DNA of 34,801 bases, from contig CANCEQ010000008.1 in NCBI GenBank assembly GCA_947375085.1, forward strand, positions 1 to 34,801, in the 5' to 3' direction. Below are positions 25,433-33,588 of this stretch, piece by piece; within the stretch, counting starts at the first letter, position 1; every line of letters starts with the position of its first letter. The notes beneath the pieces are model-generated. The model saw nothing but the letters and a program-made list of their open reading frames with translations, was not told where the DNA came from and made no database searches. Both the position numbers and the translations under genes were made by a program. The stretch comes from Flavobacteriales bacterium (GTDB lineage Bacteria > Bacteroidota > Bacteroidia > Flavobacteriales > Crocinitomicaceae).

Positions 25433-25954
25433 ATGATTTTCAGAACAACAATTTTTATCGTACTAGCACTTGCATTAATGTCATTATTTCTTTTCTCTTC
25501 TTGCGAATCACACGAACAAACTGCAGATGATGCATTTGAGTTAGTGAAACAAGAAAAAAAGGATGGGACTTATGATTCAACTGTCATCGTAACAGATACA
25601 CTATCAACTATTTCAACACCTCAAGTAGTAAAAGAACAACCAGTGACTTCAAGAAACATTTTAATTCAAAAAAAGACCGAAAACATCGATGAATGGATGC
25701 TTTTTAAAACAGAAATTGAAAAGAAAATAATCGTGAATGAAAAGAAAATAACAGCAGTAAAATCAACATCAACCACCAATTCTAAATTATTGAAAAAATT
25801 AACCATTCTAGAAAAAGAAAACAATGATTTAAGAAGACAAATGAATGAATATACCGAAGAAATGAAAATCAAAATGGAAACATTCAAAGCCAATTTAAAT
25901 CAAAATGTTTCCAATATTGATTTAGAAATCAAGGATTTGGTAATTGCGAAATGA
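25433..25954 (+). CDS. Coiled-coil lipoprotein
   Basis: This 173-residue protein starts with a signal sequence and a lipobox (LFSSC, Cys near residue 24), so it should be a lipoprotein. A low-complexity Thr/Ser-rich linker is followed by a long helical region (about 80-173) with heptad-like Leu/Ile spacing. Its end resembles the secreted coiled-coil protein at 23597. It follows the DUF4239 gene by 34 bases and may share its transcript. A perfect hairpin lies about 52 bases beyond its stop. Function unknown. Confidence 0.75.
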   Translation: MIFRTTIFIVLALALMSLFLFSSCESHEQTADDAFELVKQEKKDGTYDSTVIVTDTLSTISTPQVVKEQPVTSRNILIQKKTENIDEWMLFKTEIEKKIIVNEKKITAVKSTSTTNSKLLKKLTILEKENNDLRRQMNEYTEEMKIKMETFKANLNQNVSNIDLEIKDLVIAK

Positions 25955-26005
25955 AATTTAAATTTAAATTAAAAAATATTTACCCTATTAATTTACAATC
26001 ATACA

Positions 26006-26066
26006 ATTAAATAGGAATGGGTTTCAACCCATTCCTATTTAATGTTGTGTAATATGGCTTTAGCCA
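26006..26066. repeat. REP-like palindromes at the 3' side of the IS200-like gene
   Basis: Bases 26006-26043 form a perfect 18-bp stem with a 2-base loop (core AGGAATGGGTT...AACCCATTCCT). Bases 26055-26066 are TGGCTTTAGCCA, the reverse of the TGGCTAAAGCCA palindrome found at 10.2, 26.63 and 26.92 kb. Together they end directly at the 3' end of the transposase gene (26069), as expected for an element end. Confidence 0.7.
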
Positions 26067-26068
26067 AA

Positions 26069-26515
26069 TCAAGATTCTACATCATTAAATTTTTGAAAAT
26101 TATATTTCTCTATAAATTCATTGTATTCCAGTTGATATGTTTTTTTACAATGATGTTCCTCTTGCTTTTTAATATAATTTCGCACCCTTTCAATCATCGA
26201 TTCAGAAACAGAAACAGCAAAATATTCATCTTGCCATTCGAATTTAGATGTAGTTAATTTATTTTTATTAATCCAAAATGAAGATTCACCTTTAATTAAT
26301 TGCATCACTTTTTGAATAGATTGGTCTACACAAAGAGAAACTAAACAATGGCAATGGTCAGAATATCCATTAACAAAATCTATAAAAATCCCTTTCGTTT
26401 TAGCATTTTCTTTAATATGATTCCAAACTTGATTTCTTAAATCTTTTGAATCTAGAAATGGCTTTCTGTTTTTTGTACTCCACACAAAATGGATGTAGAC
26501 TTTAGTGAATGGCAT
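26069..26515 (-). CDS. tnpA: IS200/IS605-like Y1 (HUH) transposase
   Basis: This 148-residue protein has the complete TnpA architecture: VYIHFVWSTKNRKPF at the start, the HUH metal-binding motif SDHCHCLVSL (His54, His56), QLIKGESSFWINK and the catalytic Tyr114 in VRNYIKKQEEHH. Such enzymes cut and join single-stranded DNA at hairpins. The neighbouring DNA is full of short palindromes of the same kinds as at 10.1-10.3 kb. This supports either an IS200-type element or a REP-associated transposase serving these repeats. Nothing in the frame suggests damage. No tnpB-like gene is present. Confidence 0.9.
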   Translation of the reverse strand: MPFTKVYIHFVWSTKNRKPFLDSKDLRNQVWNHIKENAKTKGIFIDFVNGYSDHCHCLVSLCVDQSIQKVMQLIKGESSFWINKNKLTTSKFEWQDEYFAVSVSESMIERVRNYIKKQEEHHCKKTYQLEYNEFIEKYNFQKFNDVES

Positions 26516-26632
26516 AGTGTTGATTTTTAAATGATTAAATGTTTTTGTTTTAAAATTTATTAATTAAGTTAAGAATTAGATTGGAATAATAAATCAAAAT
26601 ATATGATTTTTTTAGATGCCCATCATACATTT

Positions 26633-27075
26633 TTGGCTAAAGCCAATAGATACAGATTTTATTTTTTTTTGAATGGGCTGAAGCCCATTCCAATTGAAGA
26701 TTGAAACAATTCAAAGATTTGATTTCTGAATATTGATTTGATTTATAAATCATTTTGAATTTATATTCTAAAATAATTCTATAGTTCAACAATTTAAAAT
26801 GAATTTTAGCATCCTATAATTGCCTCCTGCTCCAGCTGGAGGCAATTGATTGATTTCTAGAATAGGCTTTAGCCAAAAAAAGGTACAGCTAAAATTCAAA
26901 AGATGAATATTTGAATTTGGCTAAAGCCGATAGATACAGATTTTTTTTTGAATGGTCTGAAGTCCATTTCAATTGATGATTGAAACAATTCAAAATGAAT
27001 TTTAGCATCCCACAATTGCCTCCTGCTTCAGCTGGAGGCAATTAATTTAATTCCTAGAATCGGCTTTAGCCAAAA
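26633..27075. repeat. Cluster of REP-like palindromes in two similar composite units
   Basis: The 694-base gene-free region (26516-27209) contains two copies of an ordered set. Unit one has TTGGCTAAAGCCAA (26633-26646), GAATGGGCTGAAGCCCATTC (26671-26690), an AATTGCCTCC...GGAGGCAATT hairpin (26818-26847) and GGCTTTAGCCAAAA near 26866. Unit two repeats it at about 26917, 26950, 27014-27043 and 27062, with scattered substitutions. Each unit is bounded by TTGGCTAAAGCC at the left and its complement at the right. These look like REP doublets next to the Y1 transposase gene. Confidence 0.75.
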
Positions 27076-27209
27076 TATTCCTCATAATCCTATTCAATAA
27101 TTTCATATGTGAATCATACAACATTTGATTTTTAAAATACAACACAAAACAATCATAAATGGTGTCTTTTTACAATATGAAAATGAATTCATAAATAAAA
27201 CATAAAGAA

Positions 27210-27821
27210 ATGGAAAAGAGCACAGTAACAACAAAAACAAAATGGTTGGTTGACCACGCGCATAGTTCAATTGAATTTAAGGTTCGACATTTGAAAATCG
27301 CTCATGTGAAAGGATTTTTTAAAACATTTGATGCAACCATCTTTACAACAGGGAAAGATTTTAAAACAGCTGAAATTGATTTATGGATTGATGTAGATTC
27401 CATTAAAACAGGTGACGAAAAAAGAGATGGACATTTAAAAAGTGCTGATTTTTTTGATACAGAAAAATTTAAGAAAATCACTTTTACTTCAAGTACGATA
27501 CAAAATCCGAATTTAACTGGAAGTCAAATTATTTCAGGAGAATTAACGATGAAAGGTATTACAAAAACAGTAAAGTTAGATGTTGAATTCGGCGGAATCA
27601 TTTTAGATCCTTATGGAAATGAAAAAGCGGGATTAACCGTTTCAGGGAAATTTAAAAGAAGCGATTGGGGATTAACTTGGAATGCAGCTTTGGAATCAGG
27701 TGGTTTTATGTTAGGAGATGATATACATATTTCGTGTGAAATTGAGTTGTCTAATGCTGGAGAACACGAATTGAAATTAGAGATGAAATCAGCAATCGAT
27801 GAAAACAATTTTTCTTTGTAA
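27210..27821 (+). CDS. YceI family protein
   Basis: This 203-residue protein has the lipocalin-like YceI pattern: W-VDHAHSSIEFKVRHLKIAHVKGFF near the N-terminus, TGDEKRDGHLKSADFFDTEKF at about 72-92, GELTMKGITKTV and the C-terminal RSDWGLTW. Members bind isoprenoid-like hydrophobic molecules or are linked to acid and oxidative stress. No signal peptide is visible here. It is followed 11 bases later by the catalase gene, so the two are probably co-transcribed. Confidence 0.9.
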   Translation: MEKSTVTTKTKWLVDHAHSSIEFKVRHLKIAHVKGFFKTFDATIFTTGKDFKTAEIDLWIDVDSIKTGDEKRDGHLKSADFFDTEKFKKITFTSSTIQNPNLTGSQIISGELTMKGITKTVKLDVEFGGIILDPYGNEKAGLTVSGKFKRSDWGLTWNAALESGGFMLGDDIHISCEIELSNAGEHELKLEMKSAIDENNFSL

Positions 27822-27832
27822 TTCAATTGAAA

Positions 27833-29320
27833 ATGAAAAAGAAAATACTCACAACAGCAAGTGGTCGACCGTATAAGGAATTTGATAATTCTCAAACAGT
27901 TGGCGAAAGAGGTCCTATATTAATTCAAGATTATTTTCTACACGAAGATTTAGCACATTTCAATCGAGAGAGAATTCCAGAAAGAGTTGTTCATGCAAAA
28001 GGGGCAGGGGCATTTGGGACTTTTACTGTTACAAAAGATATTACGCAATACACAAAAGCTAAAATTTTCTCAACGATTGGAAAACAAACGAAGATGTTTG
28101 CTCGTTTTTCGCAAGTTGGAGGAGAGAAAGGAAGTGCGGATAGTGAACGTGACCCTAGAGGATTTGCTTTGAAATTTTATACAGAAGATGGAAATTGGGA
28201 CATAGTAGGAAATAACACACCTGTTTTTTTTATTAAAGACCCGAAGAAGTTTTCTCATTTCATTCATACCCAAAAAAGGGACCCTAGAACAAATTGTAAA
28301 AGTCCAACGATGATGTGGGATTATTTTAGTTTAAATCCTGAATCTTTACATCAAGTTATGATTCTGATGAGTGACAGAGGAACTCCAGCTTCGTATCGAA
28401 ATATGGATGGATTTGGAAGTCATACGTTTTCGCTCCTAGATGCAGATAACAAAAGAATCTGGACAAAATTTTATTTTCAAACACAACAAGGAATTAAAAA
28501 TTTAACCGATACAGAAGCAAGTCAAAAGAGAGGTGTTGATCCAGACCATGCTCAAAGGGATTTAGTGGAAGCAATTGATACAGGAAAATTCCCGAAATGG
28601 ACAATGTTTATTCAGGTAATGACTGACCAACAAGCAAAAGACTTCCCATTTAATCCGTTTGATATAACAAAAGTGTGGAATCATAAAGATTTTCCATTAA
28701 TCGAAGTGGGGGAAATGGAGTTAAATACTATTCCTACTAATTACTTTAGAGATGTAGAACAAGCTGCTTTTTCTCCAGCTCACGTTGTGAATGGGATTGG
28801 TTATTCTCCTGATAAATTATTACAAGGAAGAATACTTTCATATCCTGATGCGCACCGCTACCGTTTAGGTGTAAATTATGAGCAAATCCCTGTAAATAAA
28901 TGTCCATATCAAGTTGAAAACTATCAACGTGATGGTCAAATGCAGGTAGGTACAAATGGAGAAAATGCTCCGAATTATCGTCCGAATTCATTTGATGAAA
29001 TTGAAGTGGATTTATCGTACAAAGAACCTTCTTATAATCTAGAATCGATAAATGTAGATTGGTTTGATAGGAATGAAAATGATAACGACCATTATACACA
29101 ACCAGGTGATTTATACAGGAATGTGATGAAAGATTCAGATAGAGAAAGTTTGATTCATAACATTTTAACTTCAATGAAAGGGATTACAGGTGATAAAAAA
29201 GACATTATCATTAATCGACAATTGTGTCATTTTTTCAGAGTGGATATTCATTTGGGTTTGTCATTGGAAAAAGGATTAGGAGTTTCACTCAATGAAAAAG
29301 AGACGGTAATCAACGACTAA
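27833..29320 (+). CDS. katA: Monofunctional heme catalase
   Basis: This catalase has 495 residues from the ATG at 27833, preferred over a TTG six bases upstream. His54 in RVVHAKGAGAFG is the catalytic histidine, Asn127 in VGNNTPVFF the second active-site residue, and ILSYPDAHRYR holds the heme-ligand tyrosine. The length suits a clade-3 small-subunit catalase. It converts hydrogen peroxide to water and oxygen. It follows YceI by 11 bases and overlaps the small gene at 29320 by one base (TAATG). Together with ferritin it suggests a peroxide-protection block. Confidence 0.95.
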   Translation: MKKKILTTASGRPYKEFDNSQTVGERGPILIQDYFLHEDLAHFNRERIPERVVHAKGAGAFGTFTVTKDITQYTKAKIFSTIGKQTKMFARFSQVGGEKGSADSERDPRGFALKFYTEDGNWDIVGNNTPVFFIKDPKKFSHFIHTQKRDPRTNCKSPTMMWDYFSLNPESLHQVMILMSDRGTPASYRNMDGFGSHTFSLLDADNKRIWTKFYFQTQQGIKNLTDTEASQKRGVDPDHAQRDLVEAIDTGKFPKWTMFIQVMTDQQAKDFPFNPFDITKVWNHKDFPLIEVGEMELNTIPTNYFRDVEQAAFSPAHVVNGIGYSPDKLLQGRILSYPDAHRYRLGVNYEQIPVNKCPYQVENYQRDGQMQVGTNGENAPNYRPNSFDEIEVDLSYKEPSYNLESINVDWFDRNENDNDHYTQPGDLYRNVMKDSDRESLIHNILTSMKGITGDKKDIIINRQLCHFFRVDIHLGLSLEKGLGVSLNEKETVIND

Positions 29321-29574
29321 TGGATAATACAAAGAAGAAAGATTCATTAGAATCAATTGAAATTAAAAATGAATTGGACCAAAAAATTCTAGATTTAACG
29401 ATGATGATAAAGGAGAAATATCCCGAATTGTCAAAGTTTATAGAAGAGATTCCGGTTACGATTCCAACTGATAATCAACCTGAAATCAATAGGGTAGAGT
29501 TACATAATTATTATGAGACGCTAATTTCTGTTTTGAGAAAATACATTGAAGAGCATCCTGATTATGATTTGTGA
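29320..29574 (+). CDS. Small conserved protein coupled to catalase
   Basis: This 84-residue acidic protein is helical at both ends (LDQKILDLTMMIKEKYPELSKF and LHNYYETLISVLRKYIEE) with a PVTIP turn between them. Its ATG overlaps the catalase stop by one base, so it is almost certainly translationally coupled. I have a general recollection of similar small proteins beside catalase genes in Bacteroidota but cannot name a family. It could assist catalase folding or heme loading, or be unrelated. Function unknown. Confidence 0.7.
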   Translation: MDNTKKKDSLESIEIKNELDQKILDLTMMIKEKYPELSKFIEEIPVTIPTDNQPEINRVELHNYYETLISVLRKYIEEHPDYDL

Positions 29575-29586
29575 TTTTTAAAAGTT

Positions 29587-29671
29587 CAACCCTTCTAGGG
29601 TTGTTATCGTTTGTTTGTCAATAACCACCCGTTTCACAGGTGGTTATTGTATTTAAAGCCCTTCAGGCTTT
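29587..29671 (+). terminator. Three tandem hairpins after the catalase unit, the last terminator-like
   Basis: Bases 29587-29603 (CAACCC...GGGTTG), 29619-29649 (11-bp stem CAATAACCACC) and 29655-29671 (AAAGCC...GGCTTT, followed by T's) form three consecutive hairpins beginning 13 bases after the stop. The last could terminate transcription. The first two may be REP-like elements of another family. Confidence 0.55.
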
Positions 29672-29760
29672 TGTATCAGAAAGTTTTTAATCACTTTTTT
29701 CACTTGTGATTATCCTATTTAAACCTTAAAATCTATTCAGTTATTATTTCAATCTACCCA

Positions 29761-29923
29761 ATCCTAAAAGGATAGAACCATGATTAACCGTCGGAGAATC
29801 CGACTGGTAAAGTGTGAATAATACAAGTCCCCACATATATAATGTAACTACAAAAGACTATTCTAAACACATCTTTGTGCCGTGAAAATTCACGAAAAAA
29901 TGAAGCGAGAAACTCTCGTTCAT
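29761..29923 (+). promoter_or_regulatory. Hairpin-rich leader region of the adhesin gene
   Basis: The 368-base gap before the adhesin gene also holds hairpins at 29761-29773, 29787-29808 (GTCGGA-GAA-TCCGAC core), 29881-29894 (CGTGAA-AA-TTCACG) and 29900-29923 (one bulge). A CATCTTTGT element at 29870-29878 could be the -7 region. If so, the last two hairpins lie in a 5' untranslated leader of about 60 bases and could affect expression. Confidence 0.4.
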
Positions 29924-29942
29924 CCATTTTAAATACACAAGA

Positions 29943-32900
29943 ATGAAACAAAGAAAAATAGTACTTACCCTAATAGTCATTGCGCTATTATGTTTACCGA
30001 AAGTCAATTTTGGTCAAGCACCAAATCTTGGAACTGCAGCAAATTTTGTCTTGTTTTCTTCCGTTGGAGCAGTTAGCAATACAGGAATTACACATCTTAC
30101 CGGAAATGTTGGAGCGAACAGTGGTTCAAGCACTGGTTTTGGTAACGTGGATGGCGGAATGCACGATGGCGATTTAGTAAGTGGTCAATGTGCTTCTGAT
30201 TTACTTATTGCATACGGACAATTAAATGCTGCTGTACCAACATTTTTTCCAGCACCTTTATTAGGAAATGGACAAGTATTGAATGCAGGAATTTATTCTG
30301 TTTCAGGACCATCCGTATTGAGTCTTAATTTAACACTTGATGGTCAAGGTGACCCAAATGCCTTATTTATTATTCAAATTTCAGGCGCTTTTTCAACCAA
30401 TGCTCAAGCGAAAGTGAAATTGATAAACGGTGCTTTGGCTTGTAATGTTTTTTGGAAAGTTGAAGGTTTGGTTTCTATTGGAACGGGTACTTCAATGAAA
30501 GGGACAATTATAGCAAACAACGCTGCGATTGTAATGAATGTAGGAGATACTTTAGAAGGTAGAGCACTTTCAATTAATGGAGCTGTAACAGTAGATGGAA
30601 TTTTAGCCTACACACCAATTGGTTGTGGAAGTCCAGCTTTAACAGGACCAGGATTACCAACTTTAGCATCAACAGGATGTTTTGCATTATTTTCTACTAA
30701 TGGGCCAGTTTCGAATAGTGGAAGTTCATTTATTACAGGGGATGTAGGTACTAATAACGGATTGACTACAGGTTTTAATCCTTTGTTTGTAACAGGAGCG
30801 ATTCATCCAATTCCTGATGGTGCTACATTGGCTTGCGCAACTGATTTAGGAAATTTATATTCCTATTTGAATACCTTGCCTGCTGATATTATATTATTGT
30901 ACCCAGCTCAATTTGGACATAATTTGGTATTGACACCGCATACGTACTTAATGAATGGGGCTGTTTCATTTACAGATACTCTGTATTTAAATGCATTGGG
31001 TGATCCAAATGCTGTTTTTGTGATTCAAGTAAATGGAGCTTTTTCGACAAGTACCTATTCAAAAGTGATTTTAATTAATGGAGCGCAATCTCAAAATGTC
31101 TATTGGAAAGTAGATGGAGCTGTTAATATCAATGATTATTCTGTTTTTAGAGGAACAATTGTTGGAAATAACGGAGCTGTAAATCTTCAAACAGGAGTTA
31201 CTTTAGACGGAAGAGCATTTACAACTACAGGAGCTTTGAGCACAGTAGCAATCAATGTTATTATTCCTCCAGGTTGTGGTTCTGTATTTCCCCCAATAAT
31301 TGTTACAGACCCAATCAATAAAATTGGTTGTGCAGTAACATCAATAAGTTTTTCAGTTTCTGCAACAGGAACGAATCTAACATATCAATGGAGAAAAGGA
31401 TTAGTGAATTTAGTCAATGGAGGTAAATATTCAGGTGCAACTTCGGCTACACTTACAATTAATCCAATTTCTATTTTAGATAATGCCTTGAATTACAATG
31501 TAGTTGTAAGTGAAGTTACTTTTCCAGATGTTGTTTCAAACGATGCTTCTTTAACTGTAAATTCTTCTCCAATAATTACGACTCAACCAACGAATCAAAT
31601 TACATGTGAAGGTGATATTACTAATTTTTCAGTTATCGCATCGGGAACAAATTTATCCTATCAATGGAGAAAAGGGGTAGTCAACTTAATTGATTTAGGA
31701 AATATTTCAGGAGTTACAACTGCAACATTGAACATTGCTTCAACTTCTTTAGGAGATGCTGCTTTAGATTACAATGTGGTTGTAACAGGAACTTGTCTTC
31801 CATCGGTAACTTCTTCAAATGTTTCATTAACAGTAAATACTTCCCCAGTTATAACAACACAACCAACAAATCAAATTAGTTGTGAAGGAACTAATTCAAG
31901 TTTTTCTGTAATCGCTTCAGGAACCAATTTATCGTATCAATGGAGAAAAGGTTTAGTTAATTTAATTAATGTAGGAAATATATCTGGAGTTACATCTTCA
32001 ACATTGAACATTGCTTCAACTTCTATAGGAGATGCTGCTTTGGATTACAATGTGGTTGTGTCTGGAACTTGTCTTCCATCAATAACTTCAACGAATGTTT
32101 CATTAACTGTAAATACTTCTCCAGTTATAACAACACAACCAATTAATCAAACGGTTTGTCTGGGCTCTACAGTAAGTTTAACGATTGTTGCTACAGGAAC
32201 AAATTTAGCGTATCAATGGAGAAAAGGATTGGTTAATCTATTAGACGGAGTTGCTATTTCTGGTGTAAATGCTGCAACCTTAACAATTAATCCAACTTCA
32301 GCTTTAGATAATGGTTTGGATTACAATGTCGTTATCACAGGGATTTGTTCCCCAGCTGTAACTTCTTCAAATACAAGTATTACCATCAATAGTTTGCCAA
32401 CGATTACAACTCAACCGGTTGACCAAGTAGTTTGTTCTGGAGGTTCGGTGAGTTTAGGAGTTTTTGCTTCAGGAACAAATGTTGCCTATCAATGGAGAAA
32501 AGGGCTTGTTAATCTTTTAAATACAGGAATTTATTCAGGTGTTAATACTTCGATTTTAACTTTAAATCCAACTTCAAGTTTAGATGCAGGAAGCGATTAT
32601 AATGTCGTTGTTTCTGGAACGTGTATACCAAGTATTACTTCAAATAATGTAGCGATTACGGTAGACGCAATGCCAACAGCTGTAGCGAGTTCTAATTCAC
32701 CAGTTTGTATTTCTAGTCCGATTAATTTATCAGCTCAAACTTCGGTAGGGAATTACAGTTGGTCCGGTCCGAATGGATTTGTTTCAATTCTTCAAAATCC
32801 TGTGCTTTCTTCTGCTGTTTTAAGTCAATCAGGAGATTATTCATTGGTGATTACAAATGGAAGTTGTACTTCAACGATTTCAAAAACTACGGTTGTAGTA

Positions 32901-33548
32901 AGTGAATGTGGTGTTGATTTATCGATTACGAAAACGGTTGATAATGCGGTTCCAATGATAGGACAAAATGTTCAGTTTTTAATCACTGTTAAAAATGAAG
33001 GATTGTATGATGCTACAAATGTGAGTGTGAACGAAGTACTTCAAAGTGGATATACTTTTATCTCTTCAAATTGTTCATTAGGAACTTATAATTATTCAAC
33101 AAGTACGTGGACAGTCGGAAATCTTTCTATCGGAAATTCAGAGAAAATGACCATTCTAGCTAAAATCAATAGAGTTGGAGATTTTGTCAATACAGTGACA
33201 GTTTCAAGCGCTGTTGTAGATGTGAATATGTTGAACAATAAAGCGATTGTAGAAACGATTCCTACTGACTTTTTTGTCCCAGAAGGATTTTCTCCAAATG
33301 ATGATTCGATAAACGACTTATTTGTCATTCGAGGAATTAAAAATTATCCTAAAAATGAAATTGTGATTTACAATCGTTGGGGAGAAAAGGTATATGAAGC
33401 AGCTCCTTACGAAAATCTTTGGGATGGTAAAACTTCTAAAGGATTGTTAATCGGAGGAAATGATTTACCAGTAGGAACTTATTTCTACATCCTTGATTTA
33501 GGAGATGGTTCGAATGTTTTAAAAGGAGCAATCTACTTAAATCGTTAA
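29943..33548 (+). CDS. T9SS type B adhesin with two DUF3494 (ice-binding-like) and Ig-like domains
   Basis: This 1201-residue protein has a signal peptide (to about residue 25) and two DUF3494-type domains at about 28-225 and 240-435. They share the LFSS-GPVSN/AVSN-G, LTGDVG-N-G and DPNA-FVIQ signatures of ice-binding-like proteins. Five Ig-like repeats of exactly 92 residues and a sixth, divergent Ig-like domain follow, then a DUF11-type domain (DLSITKTVDNAVPMIGQNV) and a type B sorting domain (VPEGFSPNDDSINDLFVI, IYNRWGEKVYE). It is most likely a secreted, surface-retained adhesin, possibly with affinity for ice. The next gene is PorP/SprF, a typical partner. Confidence 0.9.
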   Translation: MKQRKIVLTLIVIALLCLPKVNFGQAPNLGTAANFVLFSSVGAVSNTGITHLTGNVGANSGSSTGFGNVDGGMHDGDLVSGQCASDLLIAYGQLNAAVPTFFPAPLLGNGQVLNAGIYSVSGPSVLSLNLTLDGQGDPNALFIIQISGAFSTNAQAKVKLINGALACNVFWKVEGLVSIGTGTSMKGTIIANNAAIVMNVGDTLEGRALSINGAVTVDGILAYTPIGCGSPALTGPGLPTLASTGCFALFSTNGPVSNSGSSFITGDVGTNNGLTTGFNPLFVTGAIHPIPDGATLACATDLGNLYSYLNTLPADIILLYPAQFGHNLVLTPHTYLMNGAVSFTDTLYLNALGDPNAVFVIQVNGAFSTSTYSKVILINGAQSQNVYWKVDGAVNINDYSVFRGTIVGNNGAVNLQTGVTLDGRAFTTTGALSTVAINVIIPPGCGSVFPPIIVTDPINKIGCAVTSISFSVSATGTNLTYQWRKGLVNLVNGGKYSGATSATLTINPISILDNALNYNVVVSEVTFPDVVSNDASLTVNSSPIITTQPTNQITCEGDITNFSVIASGTNLSYQWRKGVVNLIDLGNISGVTTATLNIASTSLGDAALDYNVVVTGTCLPSVTSSNVSLTVNTSPVITTQPTNQISCEGTNSSFSVIASGTNLSYQWRKGLVNLINVGNISGVTSSTLNIASTSIGDAALDYNVVVSGTCLPSITSTNVSLTVNTSPVITTQPINQTVCLGSTVSLTIVATGTNLAYQWRKGLVNLLDGVAISGVNAATLTINPTSALDNGLDYNVVITGICSPAVTSSNTSITINSLPTITTQPVDQVVCSGGSVSLGVFASGTNVAYQWRKGLVNLLNTGIYSGVNTSILTLNPTSSLDAGSDYNVVVSGTCIPSITSNNVAITVDAMPTAVASSNSPVCISSPINLSAQTSVGNYSWSGPNGFVSILQNPVLSSAVLSQSGDYSLVITNGSCTSTISKTTVVVSECGVDLSITKTVDNAVPMIGQNVQFLITVKNEGLYDATNVSVNEVLQSGYTFISSNCSLGTYNYSTSTWTVGNLSIGNSEKMTILAKINRVGDFVNTVTVSSAVVDVNMLNNKAIVETIPTDFFVPEGFSPNDDSINDLFVIRGIKNYPKNEIVIYNRWGEKVYEAAPYENLWDGKTSKGLLIGGNDLPVGTYFYILDLGDGSNVLKGAIYLNR
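31287..32666 (+). repeat. Five 276-bp repeats in the adhesin gene
   Basis: The motif encoding YQWRKG recurs at 31383, 31659, 31935, 32211 and 32487, each exactly 276 bases (92 codons) apart. Each unit holds ITTQP or similar, one Cys near the start, YQWRKG, and a DYNVVV strand. Units two and three are the most alike. Outer boundaries are approximate. Confidence 0.9.
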
Positions 33549-33588
33549 GAATCAATATAATTAATTGTAAACCAATAATAAGAAGAAA

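Noticed and set aside
26042..26257. Plus-strand frame of 71 residues
   Set aside because: It is antisense to the IS200-like transposase and low in complexity.
26633..27075. CRISPR array
   Set aside because: The repeats differ in length and spacing and are palindromes with no spacer-like units or cas genes.
28746..29174. 142-residue minus-strand frame inside catalase
   Set aside because: The catalase frame has full family motifs; the antisense frame has no recognisable protein features.
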